Both the position numbers and the translations under genes were made by a program. A model generated the notes under the pieces. That model made no database searches. It saw only the letters and a list, made by a program, of their open reading frames with translations, and was not told the origin of the DNA. Of a stretch of DNA of 64,000 bases, positions 35,984 through 47,542 are shown in pieces. The stretch spans positions 2,728,001 to 2,792,000 of the forward strand of contig JAVHJL010000006.1 in NCBI GenBank assembly GCA_036971715.1, in the 5' to 3' direction. The stretch comes from Arthrobotrys musiformis. Lineage: Eukaryota > Ascomycota > Orbiliomycetes > Orbiliales > Orbiliaceae. Positions within the stretch are counted from its first letter, which is position 1; the number at the start of each line of letters is the position of its first letter.

Positions 35984-38269
35984 ACGACCTCTTGCCATCA
36001 CCGAGGACGTCCGAGCAATCGAAGATTCTATCAGCCTCGGGGTAGATGCACCATATCACGCTATCGAAGAGGTTGTCCCGAATGGTTTTTCCAGCTGCGC
36101 AAGTATCCGTTTTAACCCCTTTCTCTAATCAATCGTGCATGCAAAGTGGGGCTCGATCGTTACCATGAGTCTTATGTGCATTGATATTCTGCGGGGGAAG
36201 GAGGCTGAACGCTTCGTGCTTTCACAGTTCTGACCATTTTATGTGTTGCGGAAAGGGACCTGTAAATTATACATATACACCACCGTTTATCGTCTCAAGA
36301 ACTCCAATTTGCGAGACTAGTACATATTGCTGTTTTCCCGCTGAAATATACATATCTCTCACGCTTTAAAGTTTTGTTAACGCTGACTCGTCCATTTTTT
36401 GTCAAATTGTGACAGCGGCTAGCCCACAGGAATAGCTCCTTGGTTGACTAACATGTTCAAACGTTGCTGCCGACCTACATGGCTCGGAATTGCCATGTGA
36501 GGGTAGGATTCTAGTACACCGCAGAACACCCTCGCATTTTTCTTATGCCAATTCCTGCAAGATCTAAATCTTGTCTTGGTCTGGGATCAAGTTTAGGCGA
36601 GTGCGCATGGTTAGGCATGTTCGTACGGCCAGCCCCAAATCTGGCCCCACGACCCTGTCCCACACTTTCAAAAACCACAACTCCACACATCTCGACGACA
36701 GAAAATGCGGTGCATGCAGAGCTCCTGGGGGTGGTTTTCGACCCTCTCCATTTACCTGGTTCCCAACTTCAGTTGTTACCAGGAAATTCGGGGTGGCAAA
36801 GAGTAAATGGAAAGTCTAGCGACAGCTAAGAGCTGTTGTGTAGCAGATATCGCATTCGCTTGTTGCAGTCAACCAGTCAACTGTCAACTTTACAAACATC
36901 GTGGAGTTGACGACTAGTTTGCCTTGCAGTGTTATGCATGAAGCTATGCATATAACATCTACCCCGTCCAAAGGTACTGTCCTAAGAAAGGAAATAGATC
37001 GTAGGTCTTGCCTGGGCTTCGTCTAGACTTATCCCACCCGCCCTGGTTGTGCTCGAGCGCAGGCCGGTTTCTGTTCGCCATACTCTTGCAACATGCTTCG
37101 AACTCTGCCCAGTCCAGTCACTGCATGCCCTGGTCACGGAATCTGTTCCGGAGCCTTGCGCATGACCGAAAGACATTATTCTACCCGCCCGCTCTAGTGG
37201 ATGGACTTGGTCCGCCCGTTGGAGTGATATCGACGGACTTATCCTCAACGGATGGGAACTAGCTTCACCTTAGCGCATTCCTGCGGGAGGGCCAACTGTG
37301 GATGGTGGGCCCCGGCGTTATTTTAAGCTTCCTGCTAAACGGAAGACCCAAAAATGTGATATGATTGTTGAGAGAGCCCAAGCTAATGCGGTCCAATAAT
37401 TTTAATTTTTTTCTTAGGCTCGCCAGTTGGGGCTTGTAAAAATCCAACATCTTGAACCGCGGCTACCTTGTCAACTCGCTGGCCTCAGCTTTACTGACGG
37501 CATTATTACCCACTCCAAGACGCTATTGTCGTTTTTCCCAGCTGCCAACCTTTCTTCGGTTGGCGGTCTGCTCTCACAAGGGCTCGCAGCAATCTCGCAT
37601 GAATGCTGCATTCTGTGATCCGACCGATCCAGACCCTCGTGGGCCTGAGGCAACCACCAAAAAAGAAAACGGCAAACGAGAATCGGCAAGGACCCCAAAC
37701 CTCCTTATGTATGTGGATTATATCCCTCGAGCAGGAAGCCACAAAAGATACAAAATGAAACGATAGTTTCTTGCCTAAGTCGAAGCCCCCCCGGGGCCCC
37801 CAGTTTCTTCTTTACACACGTTTTCCTTTGGCCTGCAGTTTGAACAAATTGATACTACTTGTCGATGTATTTTGAGCTCCATACTTGCCTATAGAGAATA
37901 GTTTTAATGGCGCTTCCTTGTTTTCCCATAAGCAATATCGCATTAGCGCAGTAGACTGCAGGTCTCGAAACCAACAGAGCTCGATTCTGCGTCCCTCATC
38001 TTTGGAAATATGACAGGATGGCACCAGAATGCAAGAGAAGAAAAAAGAGAATTAATCGGGTCAAAGTAGCAAAATAGTACGAAGGGAAATATCTGTGCGT
38101 TTCGAAATTTCGAATTCTACCACGAACGTCACCCCTGTTGTAGAAATTCTTAGCCGCCCCATGGCCCATGGCCCGGCAAGCTTCCACAAATACATAGATA
38201 GCTTCGGGATAAATGGGAAATCGACGATCCGAGTGAATGTACGTACATACGTACATACATGCTGGCTCC

Positions 38270-38297
38270 TTTTTTTTTTTTTTTTTTTTTTTTTTTT
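38270..38297. repeat. poly-T tract (about 28 T)
   Basis: The longest homopolymer in the window, preceded by TACGTACAT repeats. It could be the A-tail of an inserted minus-strand retroposed sequence or simple slippage; no flanking duplication was identified. Confidence 0.85.
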
Positions 38298-38766
38298 CTT
38301 TGGAAAAGATGTAAGGTTGCATCATCACGGGGTATTTCAAAAAACGTCGGGCATTTGCTTCGAACCTGTTATGTCAGGACATGCAAGCCCTGGCAGAGTT
38401 GTAATTTCGTGAGCGTCTTCTTCTACGACTATAAAGTCACAGCCGGAGATCGTTTGAAGATTTCAAAGCTCTAATCACGAACTAAGTCGCAGGCACGAGT
38501 TAATCACAAAATCCTATCACGTATCCAGCCGTTTTATTGACGGATCTGGTAATTTTATCTTCAGTTCCATCCAGACAGCAGCCAACACAAGGGATTTGAG
38601 GTGTCATATATCACATCTTAACTTTCCGAGCAAGGTTTCCAGCGAGCTAAGTAGTCAATTAATTAACTGTATCGGAAAACGGAAAGCCCCATTTGTGTCC
38701 CCGGCTGCAGTTGATACTGTTCTCGACCTTCAATCACATATTTGGCCTCAATCCCCAAGTATTTGA

Positions 38767-38786
38767 AGCGAGCGAGCGAGCGAGCG
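38767..38786. repeat. (GCGA)n microsatellite
   Basis: Five GCGA units about 190 bp upstream of the unknown gene that starts at 38972, probably within its promoter or leader. Confidence 0.85.
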
Positions 38787-38971
38787 GACTCGCGCAGTAA
38801 AACAGTTTCAGAGACAAGGTTTAACTCTAAAGTCCACATTCCTTACCTGCAGAGCTGTACAGCTGTCGTCCCCTTGATAGGCAGAGCTGCCGGAAAACCT
38901 TTCCCTTTTTCTGGTGGAGGCTGCCTTAAAAGCCCCCCAAAACAGAAAAAGGGGATTGTAAGACTTTGGCC

Positions 38972-40642
38972 ATGGATCTGGATAGCAAAGCTGTGATGCG
39001 TTTCCGAGTCTTCATTGCACATGAAAACTTCGACGCTGTCTCGAAGGGAGTCAGCAAGCACCGGGCCACCGTTATCCAAGATGCATCATATTTTCAGCAC
39101 CCATTAAAATTCCAGCGGCATGACAGAATCCTTGTCCCCCTGGATAATATTTGTTATGACTGCCCTGTTGGTATAAACGAGAGGACAGGAGAGGTCGGGA
39201 ACCTCTGTCTGGATCGTGTAACACCAGCTGAAGGAATACAACAATTCCGAATCCATGGCGTTTTTAAAGAGTATGGGTCCACCAGACCCATTATTAAAAC
39301 AAATGCAAACCACCACTACGTATACCATCACAACCAGCAGATGCATCCGAGTGTTCATGAAGAGTTCCCTCCTGCGATCCTTTATGAACCTCAATGGCAG
39401 TATCACTACGGCGACCCATTTTTGCTCCGTCCCGAATTTAGTTCGACAAATACCACAACTGAGCAACGGGACCATGAAGGTGTAAGGAAAATCAACGTCT
39501 TTAACTTGCGGACTGGAGAACCATTGAGCGTTCCCCTTACAAAGCTTCGACTTCACCCAAATTACAAGTTTAAGGGATCCGAAATACGGAGTTCGCAAAA
39601 GGGCCTTGGGAATTCAATCGCACAGTTTCGCAGTGGGCAGCTTCTCACCGTTGCGGTACTCGGTGGACGGAATGTCCGCCTTGGTGGGAGGACCACAAGC
39701 TCACTACTATTCTGTCTTGCTACGGGGACTGGGGCTGCTTCCTGGGTACTTGAAAACCAGCTAGAGCCTCTAGATATAGAATTTATGAGTTTCGCAAATC
39801 ACACCTCACACTGGTTGATATCAGATATGGACGACGAGACGCAAGATGGTCTGGATGGCCTGGGTTTTCAAGACCTAAGCTTACAGGTCGTCTATGCGAA
39901 TTTTCGGAACTCTACAAATTCGAACGACTCTCGGGCGAATTATCGGCAAGAGAGAGATAAATACGAGGATTCCGAACTGGAAGATGCACCCTACAGTGAG
40001 GATGAAAGCGAGGACGGTGATATCCAATCTCGGGGAAGATTATCCCCGAACCTGTCGTCTAGTCATGGCGATGGGGAAAACCCTCAGCTCTATAGATCTA
40101 GAGGGAATCGAGTTGTTCTGCTTCAGAGAACTCGACAATCTTCGACCAGCAGCGAAGTGCACGAGAGGAGGAGAGCCCATTTGGACCCCAGCAGTCAAGG
40201 GGTGCTTGTAGACTCGACTCCAATCCAGTCCGAAGGTAGCAACCAAAGGGGAAGAAACGTTACATCACGCCCCCTTCATCATATATCCTACCCCGAAGAA
40301 CAACCAGCTCGAGCCCTGCCCGGGTCACGGCCGTCACGCTTAGCACCTCCACCCGGCCACCTGAACTTTCTGGAGGAACGACTTTTTGAAGAAGGTTCAA
40401 GGTTCCTCGGGACGGATGGAAGATACAGCTCACGAGAAAGGGATCCGCGGGATAGCGAACCAGAGCACGCACGCGAGGAATCTCCATATGGGGGTGACCA
40501 TGATGCGCTCAGGTACGGCGAGGCTTTGACGTATATGAGAGCAAGAAGCAACAGCCACGAGGCTACGGATAGGGAACATTCGAATTCACGATACTCACGA
40601 AACCATCCACGACGTTCGCCGCCTATAGGGGATGGCTATTAA
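38972..40642 (+). CDS. hypothetical protein, intronless, basic/disordered C-terminus
   Basis: A single exon of 556 aa starts at an ATG in good context (GGCCATGGAT). The family is not recognised. Residues 1-300 look folded, with alternating hydrophobic and charged segments and several aromatic-rich stretches (YHHNQQMHPSVHEEF, EPQWQYHYGDPF). They contain GQLLTVAVLGGRNVRLGG and a WVLENQLEPLDIEFMSF segment. After about residue 310 the composition changes to Ser/Arg/Glu/Asp-rich, with an acidic patch (EDAPYSEDESEDGD) followed by many Arg-Ser, Ser-Arg and Arg-Arg pairs to the end. That tail is probably disordered and phosphorylated. No signal peptide or transmembrane helix is seen. A nuclear or RNA-related role would fit the Arg/Ser tail but is speculative. 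Confidence 0.7.
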   Translation: MDLDSKAVMRFRVFIAHENFDAVSKGVSKHRATVIQDASYFQHPLKFQRHDRILVPLDNICYDCPVGINERTGEVGNLCLDRVTPAEGIQQFRIHGVFKEYGSTRPIIKTNANHHYVYHHNQQMHPSVHEEFPPAILYEPQWQYHYGDPFLLRPEFSSTNTTTEQRDHEGVRKINVFNLRTGEPLSVPLTKLRLHPNYKFKGSEIRSSQKGLGNSIAQFRSGQLLTVAVLGGRNVRLGGRTTSSLLFCLATGTGAASWVLENQLEPLDIEFMSFANHTSHWLISDMDDETQDGLDGLGFQDLSLQVVYANFRNSTNSNDSRANYRQERDKYEDSELEDAPYSEDESEDGDIQSRGRLSPNLSSSHGDGENPQLYRSRGNRVVLLQRTRQSSTSSEVHERRRAHLDPSSQGVLVDSTPIQSEGSNQRGRNVTSRPLHHISYPEEQPARALPGSRPSRLAPPPGHLNFLEERLFEEGSRFLGTDGRYSSRERDPRDSEPEHAREESPYGGDHDALRYGEALTYMRARSNSHEATDREHSNSRYSRNHPRRSPPIGDGY

Positions 40643-41566
40643 AGGACCCTAAGTCGTTTAGTCTTGGTCTTCTAGACCTGTGCCAATTCTCTTCGACCCC
40701 ATTACTCGACCCTGCGCATATGTATCCAGATCGACGCATGTGCAAATCAATTAGTTAACGAATTCCCTTCGAAGAAAACCCATTTACGACTTTGCACCCA
40801 ATATGAGCCCCTCTTTTTTTTATATTATTATACTTATTTTTCCTGTCGTGGCTATTGTTTGGGAGCGCCGAATGTTGCGGTTGATAAAGTTCTTGTATCT
40901 GCTTCAATTTATTCATTTAATCGCTCTGTTGTATATTTTAGCACGTATACCCTTCTCAGTACACGATTTACCAGCATCCTCGATTCTATCGATACATCTA
41001 GCGCTGTTTTAACCTACTCTCTTTTTGATCCTTTTCCTTCTTGCTTTTCCTCGTTTGCCCCTTATCGAGCGATACAGTTTGTATTATGTCATTCTTTGAT
41101 TTGATTAGCGAGCTCCGTAGTTTCTTGTACCTTTCCACGACATGATGTACTCGATCATGCGCATCCATGGAGGGACATTTCTGAAGTTAACGGTTTCGTT
41201 ATCTTTCACAGTTTGCCCACTGGCATTTGGTGTTCTCTCGTTTTATTAGCGATATATATCGATATACACAGCGGTAACGTCTTTTCGTCAAATACCTACA
41301 TATATTACCTGTTATTGTTATTTTATATTTAGATAATGAATGAATGGGGGATCATGCATGCTCAAATTCTACGCTCTCAAAAGCCAATGAACAGGAAGGT
41401 AATGCAAGCAGAACATATATACACAAAATCCGAAGTACGGTCTCCCTCAATTATCAATCGCCTATATTCATTTAGGTACTTTATCCAATCTCCTATCCGT
41501 CCTACCCGCTTGCTCGTACCCCCTTACATTACGTATATGCCCGCAAAAAAACCACACCCCTTCATT
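40643..41566. other. convergent intergenic region
   Basis: The two flanking genes converge here, so this is probably 3' untranslated sequence of both: T-rich from 40800, AT-rich towards 41320. No gene is supported. Confidence 0.5.
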
Positions 41567-44500
41567 CTAAACCACGGGAACAAGGTTTCCTACCACAACT
41601 CCGTCCAAACTTACCTTCCACCTCTCCCTCAACCCCACCCCTCTAGCTTCTCCTAAAGCTGCATAGGTTGCATCCCCACCTCCCACGAACACCAAGGGGA
41701 CCGGATTTTTCCTCCTTTGCCCGTTTCTTGAGTCTACTTGGTACTTATCCAGTAGCGGCCGGATCAAATAATCATCCTTCAACCCACTCCAATCATTCAC
41801 ACCACCTCCATTCTCAAGATCCACCACGTCTTCATAAATTTTATGCGAAACCACCGTATCATCAAAGTTGACCACGATTGCAAGCTTGATACCACTGGAG
41901 GTTGGGAGATTATTCATCTTTTGGGAAAACGGGCATTTGCCACGTTTGAAGAGAATGATGGGGTATGTAGCTGCTATTGAAGGGAGTGGGGAGTCACACC
42001 CTAGCCCGGCAACATAGACCGAACGCCACGGGAGTGTTGGGGAAGGGGTGTAATCCATCGATTTAAGGTATGCATGGGTTTTGAGTGCGAGAGGGGGTGT
42101 CTCTTGAGCTCCTATGCCCGAAGAGAGGATGGCGTGGAGGTGGCGACGAACGATAGCTTTCCCCTTTGATGTAAGTTTTGGGGAGAGTGTTCTTTTCGGG
42201 GTAGGGGGCGCTTTGTCATAGATTTTATTTTTGAAACTGTCCCAAAGAATCTCTTCAACACGTTTCAAAATATCACCCTCGAGGTCTTTGCCGTCCATTT
42301 TTATCTCAACTTTCTTATCCTTTAGTCCTTCTTTCGCAGTAGCCGGCGTGGGCAGCGGAGGAGGAGGCCTTTGTTCCGCCTCGAAGTCAAAGATAACCTC
42401 ATAGCCTTCATCCTTCGACGTTCGGAATCTAGCCTGGCCATCAACTTGCAGAGAATCAATATTGATCTTTTCTATAACCACAACTTCGTCCGGCTTGATC
42501 ACCCGATCACCTATTTTTGTGATGAAGTATTCTATCCTTCCTTCAATAAGTTCCCTCGAGAAGCCGATTCGTAGTCCACTCAAAGAGTTGATCAAAACGC
42601 CGCCTTTGATGTCAATCCAAGACGGCGGCGGGGCTTCCCCAATCTTCATTGGTATAACAGAGAACACCAAATCCAGCTTGTTCTCACCGGGCAACTTTGC
42701 GCAGTACGATAAAGGCGCAATGAGTTGCGGTGGCAAGGTCCAAGGGTAGAAGCTCCCATTAGTAGGCGAGTACGGAGTGATGTATCTATACGGATTTTCT
42801 TCGTCTTTATCGTTGTAATACCCGAATTCCTCTGGGACATTCTCATCGTTCAAAAAAACCAACGTAGTGGGCGCCCGCGGCACATTGTCCGGAAGGAGAT
42901 GCAACCCGACTGCGTTGTATGGGTGAAAGGTGTCCGTTCTTGAAGCAGTTCGTGAGAAAAGCTCTCCCACCTTGACATTTGGGTGTGAAAACTTTACGTT
43001 TTCACACGTTTCCTCGTGAGCGCGGGGCTTCTCAGTCCTTTTTGGGCGGGCTTCACGCCATAGCATTTTATTTTGTTCGTGGGTACGAGCCCTCGGCATG
43101 ACTATGGGATGGCCTTCTGTTGTGAACACCCAAGGGATGTCATCTCTGTGCAATGGATGATCTAGAATCAGTGTTAGTATTTACTCTCAGAAATTGTACC
43201 GAAAATATCGTCCCTACCGTCGTCAAACAGAAGATATAAGTATGCAGCAGTCTCACTAAGGAGGAAACTCTCCATTCTATCTGAGACTTTGCCGCTCTTG
43301 ACATCTTCTAAACCGCCCCAGCCGCATCTTCCCCAGCATCGTCGCTGGATATCTCTCAGGATCATTTCACCAACACGAAGATACCACACATCCTTTGTCG
43401 CGCGATACAGGTGGTAAACGCTTTCTGCAAACTCTGGACGACCAGGCCACCAATGAAGTTGTATGGACTGTTTTGCGGGCATGTATCGCTCCGGTAACGC
43501 CTGATACCTTTGCCAAAGGGCGGTATAACTGTGCAACAATTTTATCAGAGATAAACTCCAAAACTACCAGCCAGGAAGTTCTTACAAAAGACAAGCTCTT
43601 TCAGCAGTTGCAATATCCCCAGCAAGTACCAATAGTCCAGGCCAAAAAGCGCTCAAGCTATCAACCCATTGGACCATTGGCTCACCCGTAGCCATATGCA
43701 CACCCTGATAAAAGAATGCCGGTGAGTCGACCAGCATGTATTTATTGATAGCGGCAACAGACTTTTCGAATACTTCTAAGTACTCGTGAGGGAGCCGCGG
43801 ATCGGGGTTCTTTTCGGAAGGAACTGTAGGAGATGACGAGAGAAGAATGTAAGTCTTCATTGCATATTCGAAGAAGGAGTCTGTGGAAGCGCCAATCTGA
43901 ATAATGGGAAGAACTATGTATCAGAAACCTCAGAAGAATGAAAATAAACAATTTTGACAGGAAGGAGATAGAAAGATACATTGTAACACAAACTGGAAAA
44001 AAATAGGAAGGATGGTAAACATACGCCTGCTAACGTGCCGCCTTGCGGCTCCCATACTCCCGTGACGGCATCGATACCACCTCCAACGAGGTTGAGCGCA
44101 CTTCTTCTCTCCCAAACGGCCCAGAATGCCTGTTGCGAAACCCGCTCGAACACTTCGACATCATCCCATCTATGTTTCATATTCGGGGTTGTCCTTCGGA
44201 AAATTTCAACTCTCTCTGGAAATTCCTGCTTGTAGCGTTGAAGCAATCTCGTCAAAGTTGTGAATTCCAAAGTTAAGCTTCCAGCTCCGGCAGCGCATGT
44301 TTCTGTCCTCTCGTTCCTCAATGGCTTAAACCCTGCCTTTTCCGCATCTTCTTCATCTTTCCTACATTTTTCTGTAGGCGGCTCTCCGTGTTCTTTGTCG
44401 ACTGGCGGTGGTCGGACATTCACACATCCGTACCTAAGGTTAACTCTTGGGTATGGTAGTCCCGTGTCGGTCGTAAAGGCGGGCAATAGCCTGGTAGCGA

Positions 44501-45121
44501 GGTCGTGCGCCAAGTGTAACAGCTCATCGTTGTATTTCCACCCTCTAGGGCTGAATCCGGGCTCCCCTGGCATTGGTAACATTCCTATAGCGAATTGGTG
44601 ACCCGATATCAATCCTCCAACCCCACGGATAACTGTTTCAAACACTTGCACTTTTGAGTCCCGGTCGAATCCATTTCCCCAGTATGTACGCGAAATCCTT
44701 TGTACGGTCTCCCAAAACCAGGTGTACGAACGTGGCGACGAGACTGATAAGATACCCAAGGCGGAGAGAGAATCTATGGCTGTCAGGGAGTAGTTGCCGA
44801 GAACGTCTGTCATGCCCGAATTATTAGGTTCATGGTCCCGGTCGAGTGCAATGCAGCTTAACGGCCTAATCTACTAGAGAAGAAACACACGGAATGTCAG
44901 AATTGCAGAAAATCTCAGGTAATACGATGCAAGGGCGCAATGCAGATAACAACCTCATCGGACGGATAGGCAAAGTTCATATATGACTCGAACCCATGGT
45001 GAAACATCTCCATTGCCTCCTGGCGCAGGTTCGTTATGTGCGATTCCGACATACACAGACATGGTTGAATGCCTATGATGCCCAACAGGACAAGGGTACT
45101 CGAAAGGACGTCGAGTTTCAT
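41567..45121 (-). CDS. ER degradation-enhancing alpha-mannosidase-like protein (GH47) with PA domain
   Basis: Five exons are modelled: 45121-44954, 44870-44025, 43896-43586, 43528-43218 and 43161-41567, giving 1076 aa. Residues 1-22 are a signal peptide. The GH47 domain (about 35-560) shows RPLSC, NYSLTAIDSLSALGIL, GGLISGHQ, TCAAGAGSLTLEF, VDSLSAFWPG, RPEFAESVYHLYRAT, DRMESFLLSETAAYLYLLFD and the calcium-binding TTEGH. This pattern is that of EDEM/Htm1 proteins, which trim mannose from misfolded glycoproteins in the ER so that they are routed to degradation. The C-terminal extension ends in a protease-associated-like domain (PIILFKRGKCPFSQKM near 940, then VPLVFVGGGDATYAAL), as in EDEM3. No HDEL-type signal is visible. 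The first donor (GTTGTT) is weak, but the junction restores the family motif exactly. Introns are 83, 128, 57 and 56 nt. Confidence 0.92.
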
Positions 45122-45950
45122 GGGAGGACGGTGGGGCTCTCGGCGGGGAGAAACGCTGGAAATATGACAGAAAGGCGGCTGATGTCGTTAAATTTCTGTC
45201 ATTGGGAGCTTCTGATCGGAAAGAACCCTGATACACAAGCTCAGAAGGCCGTGTCGGTGAGCTCGTGGGTGCTCGCGAGGATGGTGTAGCTTGCGCAGTT
45301 AATTGAGCATGGTTGTAGCTCTGCTCTGGATCCAACTGCCACGAAAGGACAGACTTGCTTCCGTCAACACATAAAATGCAACATGTCTTTTTGTTCGCTC
45401 TGACATTCGACTCGGACCTTTCTTGCAATCTTGCGAGGTCAAAACCCACTGATAACTTCGAATGTAGCGGCTAAACTTGTTCGAGGAAAGTGTAAAGTGT
45501 ATCTATCAAAGGCAACTAAACACGAGGCCGAGCTAGGATTAGCTGTTGGCTGAAGGAGGGGTATTCTGGCCTGCACATGCACGCCATATGCTGACCCAGG
45601 GTAGTTACCACTAGCTCTAGTGCCAGTACGTACTCCTCGAGTTCAAGTTTCTATCAAACCCCGCACGAAGATAATCCTACCCTCCGCTTCTGCCAAACCG
45701 CGCGTGTATTTATATCAGGCGTAATCCCCGTGGAATAGCATTGGGATAGTCTGCTGCTATCCCCACGAACTTCCATCCTACCGTCTCATAATTCTTCCCA
45801 CAGCCTCAAAGATAACTGAAATAATCACAATTACTTAGTTTATCTAAATCTTTGAAGTCGCCTGGCAAGTGAAAGATCTTAAGAATACATGTGCAATTAT
45901 AACTAGAACCCTTACTAACATTTCTTCCTAGCCCCTGCACCATTTTCAAA
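45122..45950. other. divergent intergenic region
   Basis: It separates the minus-strand mannosidase-like gene from the small plus-strand ORF at 45951 and likely holds both promoters. The open frames in 45122-45449 are shadows in the leader region of the mannosidase gene. Nothing else is supported. Confidence 0.5.
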
Positions 45951-46274
45951 ATGTCAGATTGGTGGTCCGTTAAAATGTACGACACCGTAGTGATCGAAGG
46001 CGAATTCCAAGGAGGACCGGACATCGACGGCGTCTACGTGGGAAAATGGAAATGCAACGACTACCATGCTTCTTCTCCCTTCCCGGTCATGATTAAAGCT
46101 AGCGAAAGCTTTAAGGAACAAAAGGCGGACGGGAGCCTCCATTGGGTATCAATTGTGAACTCTGATAATTATGGTGTCAAGATGGAATGGATAACTGCTG
46201 AGGTTTTAAGGGTACACAGTGAAAAGGACTTGCAGGTTTTCAAGGCGAGGAATATAGTTTTCAAGAGATACTGA
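45951..46274 (+). CDS. small hypothetical protein
   Basis: An intronless 107-aa frame starts at an ATG in good context (AAAATGTCA). The protein begins MSDWWSVKMYDTVVIEGEF and alternates hydrophobic and polar residues, which suggests a small all-beta fold. Tyr, Trp and Val are frequent and there is no low-complexity sequence. No signal peptide, membrane helix or known motif was recognised. Codon use looks ordinary and the length is well beyond chance only for this composition, so confidence is moderate. It lies between the divergent mannosidase-like gene and the convergent acetyltransferase gene. Confidence 0.5.
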   Translation: MSDWWSVKMYDTVVIEGEFQGGPDIDGVYVGKWKCNDYHASSPFPVMIKASESFKEQKADGSLHWVSIVNSDNYGVKMEWITAEVLRVHSEKDLQVFKARNIVFKRY

Positions 46275-46516
46275 TATTCAAGGCCGAATATCCATTAATT
46301 TAGGCGGAATCAATCCAGGGCCTGTCGATCGATTTGAAAATTTGATATTATCATGTGGTTTTTGCACAAGCTAAGCTGTTACACTCTCCAAATAAACGTT
46401 CGAACAGGATATTTTCGAGTGCTTTTGCTAGACAAAGTTACGCTCAATATATAAATAATCCGAAATTACGAAGACTGGATTTCCAACGATATTGCTCCCA
46501 AAACCCAACTCCGATG

Positions 46517-47542
46517 CTATACCACCGTCGTCGGCTTCGGAGGCCGCACAATCGATACCATATAAAATATCCCGTAAGTTTCGGGATCCACAGGAAACTC
46601 AATCATTTTCTTTTCTCGAAACCCAAAATGTTTTTTCCAGTATGGATACCCCATCGGAGTACCAATGCCATACATTGGGGTTCCAGTTATATCTGCCTGG
46701 CGACAAGCCCAATCCATCAGTGGGAAAGCGAGACCTTTCCTGTGGTAGTCTGCGTCAACTGCCACAAACATCCCCCCTAGATAAAATTATCAGCATCTTA
46801 GTAAATATAGAATTGAAAATCGTCCATTTGAGGTTTAGGAGCTCTATGTGAAGACAGAAGCGATATTGTGAAGTGACTTACACCAATGGGGTTGTTTTCC
46901 CAATAACAAAGCTCTAGAATCCGATTTCTCCCCCCAAAGACGATCCGCAAGCTCAAAATCCCACTCCTTCGGAAACTCCGGGAACGATAACTCCACCGGT
47001 CCGTCAGGCTGCGGAGGCGAAAACGCTCCACAGGCAACAATCTTGCCGTCATTCGATAGGTCTTCGACGACATGATTCAGCACTTTCGACGGACCGGCTT
47101 GAATGAGCGATGAAAACAGACCGCGTAAGAAGTCGCGGGTGGCCTCACTTTCCGGCATAGCGACATCAAAAAAGTTGGATGCGACGGACCTGCGGTCATT
47201 GAACGATTTGAACCATAGCTTGATCATTTCTTCGATATCGACGGAGGTCGCCTCTCGTATTGCAAATCCATTGGGGGGGTTATGGCGGATGTTGAAGTTG
47301 TAGCCGGTCTGGTCCGAAGTTCCTTGCCATCTTGATATATGCAAGTTATGTATAGGGTAACTAGAATTTTTGTGTTAGTATTCCATCCTATATACCTCAC
47401 CTTTCATATCAGCAAACCACTCTTTCAATCATGGTGCGACCTACCTAAAAGTACTAGTAAAACGCCCTTGTTGTTGGAACTGTCTTGGGAGAAAACCATG
47501 ATAGAGCCCCCAGCCCTTTTGACGCGCAATGCGAGGCAGCAT
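46517..47542 (-). CDS. GNAT-family N-acetyltransferase, probably mitochondrial
   Basis: Three exons are modelled: 47542-47445, 47360-46882 and 46776-46517, giving 278 aa. Introns are 84 nt (GTAGGT donor, ACTAAC branch site, TTCTAG acceptor) and 105 nt (GTAAGT donor). The second exon begins the GNAT domain with FAIREATSVDIEEMIKLW. The acetyl-CoA-binding loop comes after PHWWGMFVAVDADYHRKGLA, where the R/Q-x-x-G-x-G/A loop is degenerate. YPYWKKHFGF is the usual strand 6-7 region. Without the first exon this frame has no ATG near the domain start. Exon 1 supplies MLPRIARQKGWGLYHGF, an Arg-rich, acid-free leader that looks like a mitochondrial presequence. The substrate is unknown; many fungal paralogues of this type exist. 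Confidence 0.75.

Larger units (their letters stand above)
35984..38971. other. gene-free stretch, 3 kb
   Basis: No gene is supported. It includes alternating ACGTACAT repeats at about 38236-38256, a 28-T run at 38270-38297 and a (GCGA)n run at 38767-38786. The short ORFs at 36.5-37.8 kb have no family features. Confidence 0.5.

Noticed and set aside
38972..40642. Idea that the intronless gene derives from a retroposed copy
   Set aside because: No adjacent A-tail in the right orientation and no flanking repeats; many fungal genes lack introns.
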